64,000 bases of DNA from JAIBJN01 sp963838795 (GTDB lineage Bacteria; Actinomycetota; Thermoleophilia; Gaiellales; Gaiellaceae): contig CAWISL010000005.1 of the NCBI GenBank assembly GCA_963838795.1, positions 1 to 64,000 on the forward strand, written 5' to 3'. Below the pieces are notes generated by a model. The model was given only the letters and a program-made list of their open reading frames with translations. It was not told the origin of the DNA and did not search any database. Position numbers and translations under genes: made by a program. Positions 6,969 to 16,956 of the stretch are shown here, piece after piece. Every line of letters begins with the position of its first letter. Position 1 is the stretch's first letter.

Positions 6969-9325
6969 CTCGCACCCCCTTCCTGGATCGCGCGCCAGAC
7001 CGTTTCGGGCTTGGCAGGCATCTCGACGTCGATGACGCCGTAGGGCGAGAGCGCGTCGACAACCGCGTTCATGACCGCGGCCGTCGAGGCGATCGTGCCG
7101 GTCTCGCCGACGCCCTTGACGCCCATGGGATTCGTCGGGCTCGGGGACTCGGTCCGCTCGAGCTCGAAGTTCGGCAGCTCGACCGCCGACGGCACGAGGT
7201 AGCTGAGCATGGAGCCGGTGGAGAGGTTGCCTTCCTCGTCGTAGATCGCCTCCTCGTAGAGGGCCTGCGCGACCCCCTGCGCGATCCCGCCGTGCACCTG
7301 GCCGTCCACGATCATCGGATTGATCACGGTGCCCACGTCGTCGACCGCGAGGTAGCGAACGAGGTCGACCGCGCCCGTGTCGGTGTCGATCTCGACGACC
7401 GCGATGTGGCAGCCGGCCGGCCAGCTGAAGTTCGGCGGGTCGTAGACGTGCGTGTCCGTGAGGCCTGGCTCGTGCCCGTCGGGCAGGTTGTGGGCCGTCC
7501 AGGCGGACAGGGCAGCGTCCGTGACCGTCATCGACTTGTCCGTGCCCTTGACGGTGAAGCGGCCACCCTCGTAGTCGAGATCGTCCGCGGCCACCTCGAG
7601 CTGATGCGCGACGATCTTTTGCGCCTTCGCGATCACCTTCTCGGTGGCGTGGTAGAGGGCGACTCCCCCGACGGCGAGGCTGCGGCTCCCGTACGTGTCC
7701 ATCCCGAGCGGGATCACCGTCGTGTCGCCGTGCAGCACCTCGACGTTCTCGATCGGGACTCCGAGCTGGTCGGCGACGATCTGCGAGAAGGTCGTCACGT
7801 GCCCCTGCCCGTGCGGCGAGGTGCCGATCAGGACCTGAACGGTTCCGGTGGGGAGGCAGCGGACGGTGGCAGCGTCCCAGCCCCCGGCGCCGTAGCGGAT
7901 CGCCCCCAGGATCCGGGATGGCGCGAGGCCGCACATCTCGACGTAGGTCGAGAAGCCGATGCCGACCTGCTTCGGGTCGCCGCGCCCGCGCCGCTCGGCC
8001 TGCTCGCGGCGGAACCCGTCGTAGTCGACGAGCTCGAGCGCCTTGTCGAGCGAGGCGTGGAAGTCGCCGGAGTCGATCTCCAGCCCGGACGCGATCGCGG
8101 CGGGAAACTCGGTGATGAAGTTCTTGCGCCGGAGCTCGACGGGATCCATGTCCAGCTTCTTCGCGAGCGTGTCCACCGCCCGCTCGATCGCGTACGTCGC
8201 CTCGGGGCGGCCTGCGCCCCGATAGGCGTCCGTCGGAGTCGTGTTCGTGAAGACGCCGACGCACTCGAAGTCGTATGCCTCCACGTCGTAGCAACCCGCG
8301 TAGAGCCAGGCGCCGAGGAGCGGAATCCCAGGCGAGACGAGCTGCATGTACGCGCCCATGGCGGCCGTGAGACGGACGCGGACGGCGGTGATCTTGCCCT
8401 CCGCGCTCGCCGCGAGCTCGATCTCCTGCAGCACGTCGCGGCCGTGAATGGTCGCCAGGTAGTTCTCGGAGCGCTCCTCCGTCCACTTGATCGGAAGCCC
8501 GAGGCGCCGTGCGAGCACCAGGCAGAGGGCCTCCTCCGCGTAGACGTTGAGCTTCGAGCCGAACCCGCCGCCGACATCGGGGGCGACGACACGGAGCTTC
8601 GTCTCCGGGATCCCCGTCGTGCCCGAGAGGGTCACCCGCGCGATGTGCGGCACCTGCGTTGCCGACCACATCGTGTACTCGCCCGTCGCGAGCACGGGTT
8701 GCACGAGCACGCTCCGCGGCTCGATCGCGTTCGGTATCAGCCGTTGCTGGCGGTAGTGCTCCTTGACGGTGACCTCTGCCTCGGAGAAGCAGCGGTCGAT
8801 CTCGCCGGTCTGCAGCGGCCAGGTGTAGGCGCGGTTGTGGTCGTACTCGTCGTGGACGAGCGGCGCCGAGTCCTTCACGGCCTCAGCGACGTCGGTGACG
8901 GCCGGGAGTGGCTCGTAGTCGACCTCGACGAGCTCGGCCGCGTCCTTCGCGAGCGCGCGGCTCTCGGCCACGACGACCGCGACGCCGTCGCCCGCGTAGC
9001 GGGCCTTGTCCGCGGTCAGCGGATGGTGCTGGGGGATGTGGCAGTCGCCGGTCACGGGCCATGCGCAGGGAAGCGAGCCCGACCATTCCTCGGCCAGCTC
9101 GGCGCCCGAGAACGCCGCCACGACACCGTCCGCGGCGAGGGCCTTCGAGAGGTCGACCTTTCCGATCTTCGCGTGCGCGAACGGGCTGCGCACCACGGCC
9201 ATCCAGAGCATTCCGGGGAGCGTCATGTTGTCGACCCAGCGGGTCTCCCCGCGGAGCAGGCGAGCGTCCTCCTTGCGCTCGACCGAGGCGCCGATGTAGG
9301 TCGTCTTTACCTCGGTGGTCGCCAT
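6965..9325 (-). CDS. coxL: Form II CoxL-like molybdenum hydroxylase, large subunit
   Basis: A 786-residue molybdopterin-binding subunit. The N-terminal ald_Xan_dh_C domain starts at YIGASVERKEDARLLRG. Mo-cofactor loops are seen at about 250-258 (DVGGGFGSK), 366-372 (AYRGAGR) and in the C-terminus (GVKGVGETGT, catalytic Glu). AYRGAGR is the signature of form II 'putative CODH' rather than true form I CODH, so CO is not the assured substrate. The ATG at 9325 follows a good ribosome-binding site (GAGGGGAG). A longer in-frame extension reads antisense-like sequence and was dropped. Gene order is S-L-M, with coxG and XdhC genes upstream on the same strand. The enzyme is uninterrupted, unlike the form I copy. 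Confidence 0.9.
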   Translation of the reverse strand: MATTEVKTTYIGASVERKEDARLLRGETRWVDNMTLPGMLWMAVVRSPFAHAKIGKVDLSKALAADGVVAAFSGAELAEEWSGSLPCAWPVTGDCHIPQHHPLTADKARYAGDGVAVVVAESRALAKDAAELVEVDYEPLPAVTDVAEAVKDSAPLVHDEYDHNRAYTWPLQTGEIDRCFSEAEVTVKEHYRQQRLIPNAIEPRSVLVQPVLATGEYTMWSATQVPHIARVTLSGTTGIPETKLRVVAPDVGGGFGSKLNVYAEEALCLVLARRLGLPIKWTEERSENYLATIHGRDVLQEIELAASAEGKITAVRVRLTAAMGAYMQLVSPGIPLLGAWLYAGCYDVEAYDFECVGVFTNTTPTDAYRGAGRPEATYAIERAVDTLAKKLDMDPVELRRKNFITEFPAAIASGLEIDSGDFHASLDKALELVDYDGFRREQAERRGRGDPKQVGIGFSTYVEMCGLAPSRILGAIRYGAGGWDAATVRCLPTGTVQVLIGTSPHGQGHVTTFSQIVADQLGVPIENVEVLHGDTTVIPLGMDTYGSRSLAVGGVALYHATEKVIAKAQKIVAHQLEVAADDLDYEGGRFTVKGTDKSMTVTDAALSAWTAHNLPDGHEPGLTDTHVYDPPNFSWPAGCHIAVVEIDTDTGAVDLVRYLAVDDVGTVINPMIVDGQVHGGIAQGVAQALYEEAIYDEEGNLSTGSMLSYLVPSAVELPNFELERTESPSPTNPMGVKGVGETGTIASTAAVMNAVVDALSPYGVIDVEMPAKPETVWRAIQEGGAR

Positions 9326-9336
9326 CTCCCCTCCCC

Positions 9337-9795
9337 TCAGGCCGCCGCGGCGGCCTTGACCGCCTTGACGATGTTGACGTAGCCCGTGCAGCGGCAGAGG
9401 TTGCCCTCGAGCGCGTGCCTGATCTCCTCGTCGCTCGGGCTGGGGTTCTCCTCCAGCAGGCTGATGGTGGCCATGACCATCCCGGGAGTGCAGAAGCCGC
9501 ACTGGAGGCCGTGCTCCTCATGGAAGGCCTGCTGCACGGGGTGGAAGTCGTCGATCTCGCCGATGGCCTCGATCGTCGTCACCTCGTGGCCGTCGGCCTG
9601 GACGGCGAGGACGGTGCACGACTTCACCGACTCGCCGTCGAGGAGCACCGTGCAGGCGCCGCACGAGGACGTGTCGCAGCCGACCACCGTGCCCGTCAGC
9701 CCGAGCTGCTCGCGCAGGTAGTAGACGAGGAGCTGTCTCGGCTCGACCTCCGCCGAGCGGCTCTCGCCGTTGACCGACATCGCGATCTGTGTCAA
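9337..9795 (-). CDS. coxS: Form II CO-dehydrogenase-like hydroxylase, [2Fe-2S] subunit
   Basis: A 152-residue iron-sulfur subunit. The ferredoxin-type site is CDTSSCGACTVLLDG with a fourth Cys in KSC, and the second domain has CGFCTPG and CRCTGY. All eight Cys are present. The TTG at 9795 is preferred over the ATG at 9780. The TTG overlaps the coxG stop as TTGA and has AGGAGG five bases upstream, while the ATG is 20 bases from that site. It directly precedes the large subunit, with an 11-bp gap. Confidence 0.88.
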   Translation of the reverse strand: MTQIAMSVNGESRSAEVEPRQLLVYYLREQLGLTGTVVGCDTSSCGACTVLLDGESVKSCTVLAVQADGHEVTTIEAIGEIDDFHPVQQAFHEEHGLQCGFCTPGMVMATISLLEENPSPSDEEIRHALEGNLCRCTGYVNIVKAVKAAAAA

Positions 9796-10352
9796 CTCGA
9801 CCTCCTTCCGATGCGTCGGATGCGGCGCCAGAGGCTGCCGAAGAAGAGTGAGAGCCCGGAGATCGGCTTCGCCTGGGCGGCGACCGCCTGCTCGGCCTCG
9901 GCGGCGGAGTCTCCGAGCTGGGCTTCGAGGCACTGCGCGAAGCTCGTGACCATCTGCGAGGAGATGTCCTCGATCATCCCGCGCCCGTACTGCGCGACCG
10001 TGCCGGAGAGCGAGAGATCGGTGACCAGGTCGATCTTCGTCCCCGCATCCGTCGGCGTGAGCGCGGATTGGATGGTCGCGCTGGCCCGCCCGCGGTTGCG
10101 TGTCTCGCGCGCGTTCGCGCCGAGGACGACGCGGCGGCTCGCCTCGTCCACCTCCCGGCGCTCGACGTCCGTGGCGAACGTGAGCCCGATCGGCCCGAGC
10201 TTCACCTGCATCGTCGCCTTCCAGTTCGAGTCGTCGACGACCTCGTCGAGCGTCGCGCCCGGCATGCAGGGAACGATGCGCGGGACGTCCATGAGGAGGT
10301 CCCAGGCCTTCTCCGGCGGCGCGGCGACCTCGAACGAGTTCTCGAGCTTCAC
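9792..10352 (-). CDS. coxG: CoxG-type SRPBCC protein
   Basis: A 186-residue protein of the CoxG/SRPBCC (START-like) family, found in most CO dehydrogenase clusters and implicated in recruiting or anchoring the enzyme to the membrane. The N-terminus has the family pattern FEVAAPPEKAWDLLMDVPRI, followed by PCMPGA. The last 25 residues are basic and hydrophobic (LSLFFGSLWRRIRRIGRR), which fits membrane attachment. The GTG at 10352 overlaps the XdhC stop as GTGA, with AGGAGG ten bases upstream. It lies between the form I and form II gene sets, so it could serve either enzyme. Confidence 0.88.
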   Translation of the reverse strand: MKLENSFEVAAPPEKAWDLLMDVPRIVPCMPGATLDEVVDDSNWKATMQVKLGPIGLTFATDVERREVDEASRRVVLGANARETRNRGRASATIQSALTPTDAGTKIDLVTDLSLSGTVAQYGRGMIEDISSQMVTSFAQCLEAQLGDSAAEAEQAVAAQAKPISGLSLFFGSLWRRIRRIGRRSS

Positions 10353-11355
10353 CTGGCTGCAACCTCCTCGGGTGCTGGTTTCGGGGAGCGCATGACCTGG
10401 ACGATCTGGGCCGCGATGGCGACCGCCACCTCCTCCGGCGTCCGCGAGCCGATCTTGAGGCCGATCGGGGCGTGGATGCGGGCGATGTCCTCGTCGGAGA
10501 CGCCCTCCGCGCGGAGCCGCTCGGCGCGGTCCTCGTTCGTCCGCCGCGCGCCCATCGCGCCGATGTACCCGGCCGGGGTCTCGAGCGCGACCTTCAGCGC
10601 CGGGAACGTCGAACTTGTGGTCGTGGGTGAGGACGCAGATGACCGTGCGCTCGTCCACCGGGGCGCTCCGCAGGAAGCGGTCGGGCCACTCGACGACGAG
10701 CTCGTCCACGTCCGGGAAGCGCTCGGGCGTCACGAACTTCGCGCGAGCGTCGCAGACGGTGACGCGATAGCCGAGGAAGCGGCCGACCGACGCGACCGCG
10801 GCCGCGTGGTCGACGGCGCCGAAGACATACATGTTCGGCCGCGGCGCGAAGGAGGAGACGAAGACCTGGCCCTCGGGCGTGTCGAGGATCGCGGTCTCGC
10901 CGCGGGCGAGGAGCTCGGCGGCCGGGCCCGTCGTCGTCGGGGCCGACGAGCCGCTTGGCGCCGGCCTCCTCGCCGGTGATCGTGATCTCGAGCGCGATGG
11001 GCCGCTCCTCCCGCACCGCCTCGGCGATGGGCGCGACCAGCTCCGGGTCGAGCCGGTCGACGAAGATGTGCACGGTGCCGCCGCACGGGAGCCCGACCTC
11101 GAAGGCCTCCTCGTCGGCGATGCCGTAGGTCTTCAGCCGCGGCGCGCCGCCGGCGAGCACGTCGCGGGCCTCGCCGTAGACGGCGGGCTCGACGCAGCCG
11201 CCGGTCACCGAGCCGGCGACCTCGCCCTCGTCGGAGACGGCGAGGACGGCGCCGGGCTCGCGCGGGGCGGACCGCTCGGTGCCGACCACGGTGGCGATGG
11301 CGACCGGGGTCCCGTCGGCCGCCCAGCGCTCGAGGGTCTCGAGAACGTCTCTCAC
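10349..11355 (-). CDS. XdhC/CoxF-family molybdenum-cofactor maturation protein (two frameshifts)
   Basis: An XdhC-type protein of about 335 residues that would insert sulfurated Mo cofactor into the hydroxylases. The N-terminal XdhC/CoxI domain holds the conserved GSVTGGCVEPAVYGEA segment. The C-terminal Rossmann-like domain begins at NMYVFGAVDHAAAVASVG and contains VCVLTHDHKFD-like and GYIGAMGARRTNEDR segments. The frame shifts near 10920 (in a GGGCCCGGCCGCC run) and near 10601. Fixing one base at each gives a continuous protein. The GTG start at 11355 overlaps the preceding gene (GTGA) and the stop overlaps coxG (GTGA), so the operon structure is intact despite the frame breaks. Confidence 0.8.
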
Positions 11356-12196
11356 GGCGCTCTCAGGCCACTGTAACGATCAGGCTCGGCCTCGAAGCGC
11401 GCACGGCAGTGGGCGGAGCAGAAGACGACGGTCACCCCCTCGTGCACGGTCTGCTCGGTCGCCGTGCCCGAGCGCGACGGTCATGCCGCAGACCGGGTCG
11501 ACGGCCTCGGCAGGCGGCCGGCACGCGGGCTCTCGCCGCGGGCGTGCCGCCAGGCGACGAGCTCGGCGAGGATGGCGACCGCGATCTCCTCCTGCGAGGA
11601 CGGCCCGAGGTCGAGCCCGGCGGGCGCGCGGACGCGCAGCACGGACTCCTCGTCGAGCCCGCGGGCGCGGAGCTCGGCGAGCACGGTGGCGGCGCGCTTC
11701 GCGCTCGCCACGAGCCCGACGTAGCCGGCGCCGGAGCGGAGCGCCGCGATGAGGAGCTCCTCGTCGCCGTGCCCCATGGTCGCGACGACGACCGCGTCCG
11801 CTCCCTCGACGCCGTCGTCGCGGACACGCCAGCCCACGGTGCGCGCGAGCGCGGCGAGCGTGCGCGCGGCCGGGCTCTCCCCCACGATCGCCAGCAGAGG
11901 CGCGGGAAGCACTGGCTCGATCAGCACCTCGACGACCCCCTCGGAGGCACAGCCGCCCTCCATGCGGGCGAGCCGCGGCTCGCGGTCGGCGAGCGCGCGG
12001 AGCGCCTCGCGGACGACCGTCGGCTCGGAGCAGGCGCCGCCGATCCAGCCGCGTGACGCGGCCGTCGGGCGTGACGAGCGCCCGGTCGCCGCGCCGCGCG
12101 GAGGCGGGACGGACGACGTTGACGACCGTGGCGAGCGCGTAGGGCTTCCCCTCGGCGGCCAGCCGGCCGGCCTGGACGAACGTCGGTCGCGTTCAC
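11352..12196 (-). CDS. XdhC-family protein with C-terminal YHS domain (multiple frameshifts)
   Basis: A second XdhC-type maturation protein. After repairing four single-base shifts (near 12181, 12056, 11515 and 11461) the product starts VNATDVVQAGRLAAEGKP. It contains the XdhC core GWIGGACSEPTVVREAL and GGCASEGV, then the Rossmann half (GAGYVGLVASAKRAATV). It ends in a compact YHS-like module: DPVCGMTV followed by VVFCSAHCRARFEAEPDRY. The YHS cysteines could bind a metal or sulfur, which would suit Mo-cofactor sulfuration or copper delivery for form I CODH. That role is inference. The stop overlaps the next XdhC gene (GTGA). The domain calls are good; the start (GTG at 12196) is tentative. 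Confidence 0.7.
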
Positions 12197-12225
12197 CGCA
12201 GGCGTCTCGACGTCTCAGGCCAGGT

Positions 12226-14596
12226 CTAGCCTGACCTGCGATGACGGCCTGGCCCGGTCACTCGCCAGGTTCGCCTCCTGAGCGCCGAGACGCTGAGCAC
12301 CGGCATCTCGAGGTTGCGGACGCCGGCGTGCGCGAGCGCGTCCACGACGGCGTTCACGAACGCCGCGGGCGCGCCGACGGTGGCCGACTCGCCGACGCCC
12401 TTGGCGCCGAGCGGATGGTGCGGCGAGGGCGTCACGGTCTCGCCGAGCTCGAAGCTGGGCGTCTCCCACGCGGTGGGGATCAGGTAGTCCATGAAGTTGG
12501 CGCCGATGCAGTTGCCGTCCTCGTCGAAGTCGATCAGCTGCATGGCGGCGATGGCGAAGCCCTCCGTGAGGCCGCCCGTGATCTGGCCCTCGACGATCAT
12601 CGGGTTGATGCGGACGCCGCAGTCGTCCACCGCCACGCAGCGGCGCACCTTCCAGGCGCCGGTGCCGCGGTCGATCTCGACGACGACGGCGTAGGTGCCG
12701 AACGGGTAGGTCATGTTCGGCGGGTCGTAGTAGTAGACGCCCTCGAGGCCGCCCTCCATCCCCTCGGGGATGTTCGTGTAGGCGGCGAAGGCGACGTCGG
12801 CGATCGTCTTCGACTTCTCGGGTGCGCCCTTGACGACGAAGCGGCCGTCCTCCCACTCGAGGTCGTCCTCGGAGGCCTCGAGGAGGTGAGCGGCGATCTT
12901 CTGCGCCTTCGCGCGGATGCGGCGGGAGACCATCGCCGTGGCCGCTCCCGAGACCGGCGTCGAGCGGCTCGCGTACGTGCCGAGGCCGTAGGGCGTGTTG
13001 TCCGTGTCGCCCTCCTGGACCTCGACGTCCTCGGGCTGGAGGCCGAGCTCCTCGGCGACGATCTGCGCGAACGTCGTCTCGTGGCCCTGGCCCTGCGACT
13101 TGACGCTCAGCTTGAGCACGGCCTTGCCGGTCGGGTGGATTCGGAGCTCGGCGCCGTCGTTCATGCGGAGGCCGGCGATGTCGTAGTCGGCGCCGTGGCC
13201 GGCGCCGACGACCTCGGTGAACGAGGCGAGGCCGACGCCGATCAGCTTGCCCTCGGCCCGGGCTTCGGCCTGCTCGCGGCGGAGGTCCTCGTAGCCGATC
13301 TTCTCGAGCGCCTGGTCCATGGCGGCCTCGTAGTCGCCCGAGTCGTACTCGAACCCGGTGGCCGACTTGTACGGGAACTGCTCCGGCTTGATGAAGTTCT
13401 GCCGCCGGAAGTTCGCCGGGTCGACCCCAGCTCGTAGGCCGCGTTCTGCACGAGGCGCTCGATCAGGTACGAGGCCTCCGTGACGCGGAACGAGCAGCGG
13501 TAGGCGACGCCGCCTGGCGCCTTGTTCGTGTACGCGCCCGTGGTCTCGACGTGGGCGGCCGGGATGTCGTAGGAGCCGGTGACGATGTGGAAGAGCCCGG
13601 CCTTGCACTTCGTCGGCTGCGCGTCCGAGAAGAAGGCGCCGTTGTCGGAGAGCATCTTCACGCGCAGGCCGGTGATCTTCCCGTCCTTCAGCGGCCAGCT
13701 CGCCATGCATGTGGTAGTCGCGGGCGAAGCCGGTCGAGATGAGGTTGCCGGTGCGGTCCTCGACCCATTTCACCGGTCGCCCGATCAGGAGCGACGCCGC
13801 CGTCGCGACGACGTAGCCGGGGTAGATCGGCACCTTGTTCCCGAAGCCGCCGCCGAGGTCGGGCGAGATGATCCGGATCTTGTGCTCCGGCAGGCCGGCC
13901 ACGAGCGCGAAGAGCGTCCGGTGCGCGTGCGGGGCCTGCGAGGTCATGTAGATCGTCGCCTTGCCCGTCGCCGGGTCGACGTCGGCGACGCAGCCGCAGC
14001 ACTCGAGCGGGGCGGGGTGACAGCGCGGGTAGAACGTGTCCAGCTCGACGACCTTGTCGGCCGCGGCGAAGGCCTTGTCGGTCGCCTCCTTGTCGCCCGC
14101 CTCCCAGTCGTAGATGTGGTTGTCCGTCTGGCCTTCCTTCTCGTCCCGGATGACCGCCGCGCCCTTGGCCAGTGCCTGCTGCGGGGCTGGTGATCACATC
14201 GAGCGGCTCGTAGTCGACGTCGATCAGCTCGCAGGCGTCCTTGGCGACGTAGGCGGACTCGGCGATGACCGCCGCGACCTCCTGGCCCTGGAAGCGCACC
14301 TTGTCGGTGGCGAGCACGGCCTGCGTGTCGCCGGAGAGCGTCGGCATCCAGGCGAGGTTGTGCTGCGCCATCAGCTCGCCGGTGACGACGGCGACGACGC
14401 CCTCGACCGCCTCGGCCCGCGAGGTGTCGATGGACGTGATGCGCGCGTGCGCGAACGGGCTGCGCAGGAACTCGAGGTGAAGCATCCCGGGCAGCGTGAT
14501 GTCGTCGAAGTAGTTGCCCTTGCCGCGGATGAAGCGGGCGTCCTCGAGCCGCTTGACGGAGTGGCCGACGCCGCGGATCTCTTCCGTTGCGGCCAT
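12226..14596 (-). CDS. coxL: Form I CO dehydrogenase, large subunit (frameshifted)
   Basis: The catalytic subunit of aerobic CO dehydrogenase (CO + H2O to CO2), about 790 residues. The motif AYRCSFR, encoded at 13485-13505, is diagnostic for form I CoxL, and its Cys binds copper in the Mo-S-Cu centre. Other Mo-cofactor loops are present (DLGGGFGNK, and GAKGVGESATVG near the C-terminus). The frame breaks near 14181, 13692 and 13430. Each is mended by one base, and the conserved sequence resumes without loss. The last 15-25 residues are uncertain and a fourth shift near 12290 is possible, so the stop could be 12226 or 12215. The ATG at 14596 lies 2 bp after coxS. Identity is firm; whether it is functional depends on the frameshifts being artefacts. 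Confidence 0.87.
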
Positions 14597-14598
14597 CG

Positions 14599-15102
14599 CT
14601 AGCCCTCCTTCCCCTTGGCGGCCGCGTACTGCACCGCCTTGACGATGTTCTGGTAGCCGGTGCAGCGGCAGATCTGGCCGCTGATCGCCCAGCGGATCTC
14701 CTCCTCGCTCGGATCCGGGTTCTCGGCCAGGAGCGCGGTCGCGGTCAGCATCATCCCGGGCGTGCAGAAGCCGCACTGGAGCCCGTGCTCCTCGTGGAAG
14801 CCCTCCTGCACGGGGCTGAGGCCGCCGGCCGGGGCCAGGCCCTCGACGGTGGTGATCTCGTGCCCGTCGGCCTGGACGGCGAACATCGTGCAGGACTTCA
14901 CCGGCGTCCCGTCCACGAGCACCGTGCACGCGCCGCAGCTGCTCGTGTCGCAGCCGATGTGCGTGCCGGTGAGCCCGAGCGTCTCGCGGAGGAAGTGGAC
15001 GAGCAGAAGCCGCGTCTCGACCTCCTGCGCGTGCGCGGCGCCGTTGACCGTCACGGTGACCGGGTAGGTGAACTTCCCGGTCTCGACAGCAGTCTCGGTC
15101 AT
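14599..15102 (-). CDS. coxS: Form I CO dehydrogenase, [2Fe-2S] subunit
   Basis: A 167-residue small subunit carrying electrons from the Mo-Cu site to FAD. It has CDTSSCGACTVLVDG with a fourth Cys in KSC, then CGFCTPG and CRCTGY, so all eight ligands are present. It has a slightly longer N-terminus than the form II copy (about 17 residues before the first strand). This is the only one of the three form I structural genes without a frame break. It starts at the ATG at 15102, 10 bp after coxM, and ends 2 bp before coxL. Confidence 0.92.
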   Translation of the reverse strand: MTETAVETGKFTYPVTVTVNGAAHAQEVETRLLLVHFLRETLGLTGTHIGCDTSSCGACTVLVDGTPVKSCTMFAVQADGHEITTVEGLAPAGGLSPVQEGFHEEHGLQCGFCTPGMMLTATALLAENPDPSEEEIRWAISGQICRCTGYQNIVKAVQYAAAKGKEG

Positions 15103-15112
15103 CGTCAGCTCC

Positions 15113-15980
<868 letters not shown>

Positions 15981-16077
15981 ACGGTGGCGCCTCCTTCCGG
16001 AAACCCCGATACGACCGGCCCTTGCGGAGTCGAGAATACCCCGACGCCGCCGGCCATTTCCATTCCCTGTCTCCCGT

Positions 16078-16083
16078 TACGCT
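16078..16083 (+). promoter_or_regulatory. -10 box of coxD (leaderless type)
   Basis: TACGCT ends six bases before the coxD ATG at 16090. It matches the TANNNT pattern seen at this distance before many first genes in the window, and no Shine-Dalgarno sequence is present, so the transcript probably starts at or near the ATG. Confidence 0.55.
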
Positions 16084-16089
16084 TCACGC

Positions 16090-16956
16090 ATGCGATTCGG
16101 ATCGGTCGCCGAGGTCGAGCAGGCGCTGCGCCGGGAGTCCTATCTCCCGGACCGGGGCCTCGCGACGGCGATCTTCCTGGCCGTCTCGATGGGGCGGCCG
16201 CTCCTCCTCGAGGGCGAGGCCGGGGTCGGCAAGACCGAGGTCGGGAAGACGCTGGCGCGCATCCTCGAGGCGGAGCTGATCCGGCTTCAGTGCTACGAGG
16301 GGATCGACGCCTCACAGGCGCTCTACGAGTGGGACTACGCGCGCCAGCTCCTCTACGCGCGGTCGCTGCAGGAGGGCGAGGTGGCCGTCGGCGAGCGGGT
16401 AGCGGAGCTCTACGGGGCCGAGTTCCTCGTCGAGCGGCCCCTGCTGCGGGCGATCCGCGCCGGCGCGGGCGCGGTGTTGCTGGTCGACGAGCTCGACCGG
16501 GCCGACGACGAGTTCGAGGCCTTCCTCCTGGAGGTGCTGTCGGACTTCACGGTGACGGTGCCGGAGCTGGGGACGATCGCCGCCCCCGAGCCGCCGGTCG
16601 TCGTCATCACCTCCAACCGCACGCGGGAGCTCCACGACGCGCTCAAGCGCCGCTGTCTCTACCACTGGATCGACTTTCCGGACGTGGCTCGGGAGGCGGA
16701 GATCATCCGGCTGCGCGCGCCGGACGTTGAGGAGCCGCTGGCGCGCTCGGTGGCGGAGACCGTGTCGCGGCTCCGAGCCCTCGACCTCGTGAAGCGCCCG
16801 GGCGCCGCGGAGGCGATCGACTGGGCGCAGGCGCTCTCGCTCCTGGGCGCCGGGTCGGTGAACGGCGACGCCGCCCGGGAGACGCTCGGCGCCGCGGTAA
16901 AGAACCGCGAGGACCAAGCGCGGGTTGAAGCGGCCTGGCCCGAGCTCGTCGACTAG
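16090..16956 (+). CDS. coxD: CoxD-type MoxR AAA+ ATPase
   Basis: A 288-residue MoxR-family AAA+ ATPase. Walker A is GEAGVGKT (about 42-49) and Walker B is LLVDELDRAD (about 131-140), followed by sensor-1 VVITSNRTREL and the arginine-rich second sensor region. CoxD is known to help build the Cu-S-Mo centre of form I CO dehydrogenase and usually works with the VWA protein CoxE, which lies 2.5 kb further on. The ATG at 16090 is preceded by a leaderless-type -10 box. The stop overlaps the next gene by 1 bp (TAGTG). It is divergent from coxMSL. Confidence 0.88.
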   Translation: MRFGSVAEVEQALRRESYLPDRGLATAIFLAVSMGRPLLLEGEAGVGKTEVGKTLARILEAELIRLQCYEGIDASQALYEWDYARQLLYARSLQEGEVAVGERVAELYGAEFLVERPLLRAIRAGAGAVLLVDELDRADDEFEAFLLEVLSDFTVTVPELGTIAAPEPPVVVITSNRTRELHDALKRRCLYHWIDFPDVAREAEIIRLRAPDVEEPLARSVAETVSRLRALDLVKRPGAAEAIDWAQALSLLGAGSVNGDAARETLGAAVKNREDQARVEAAWPELVD

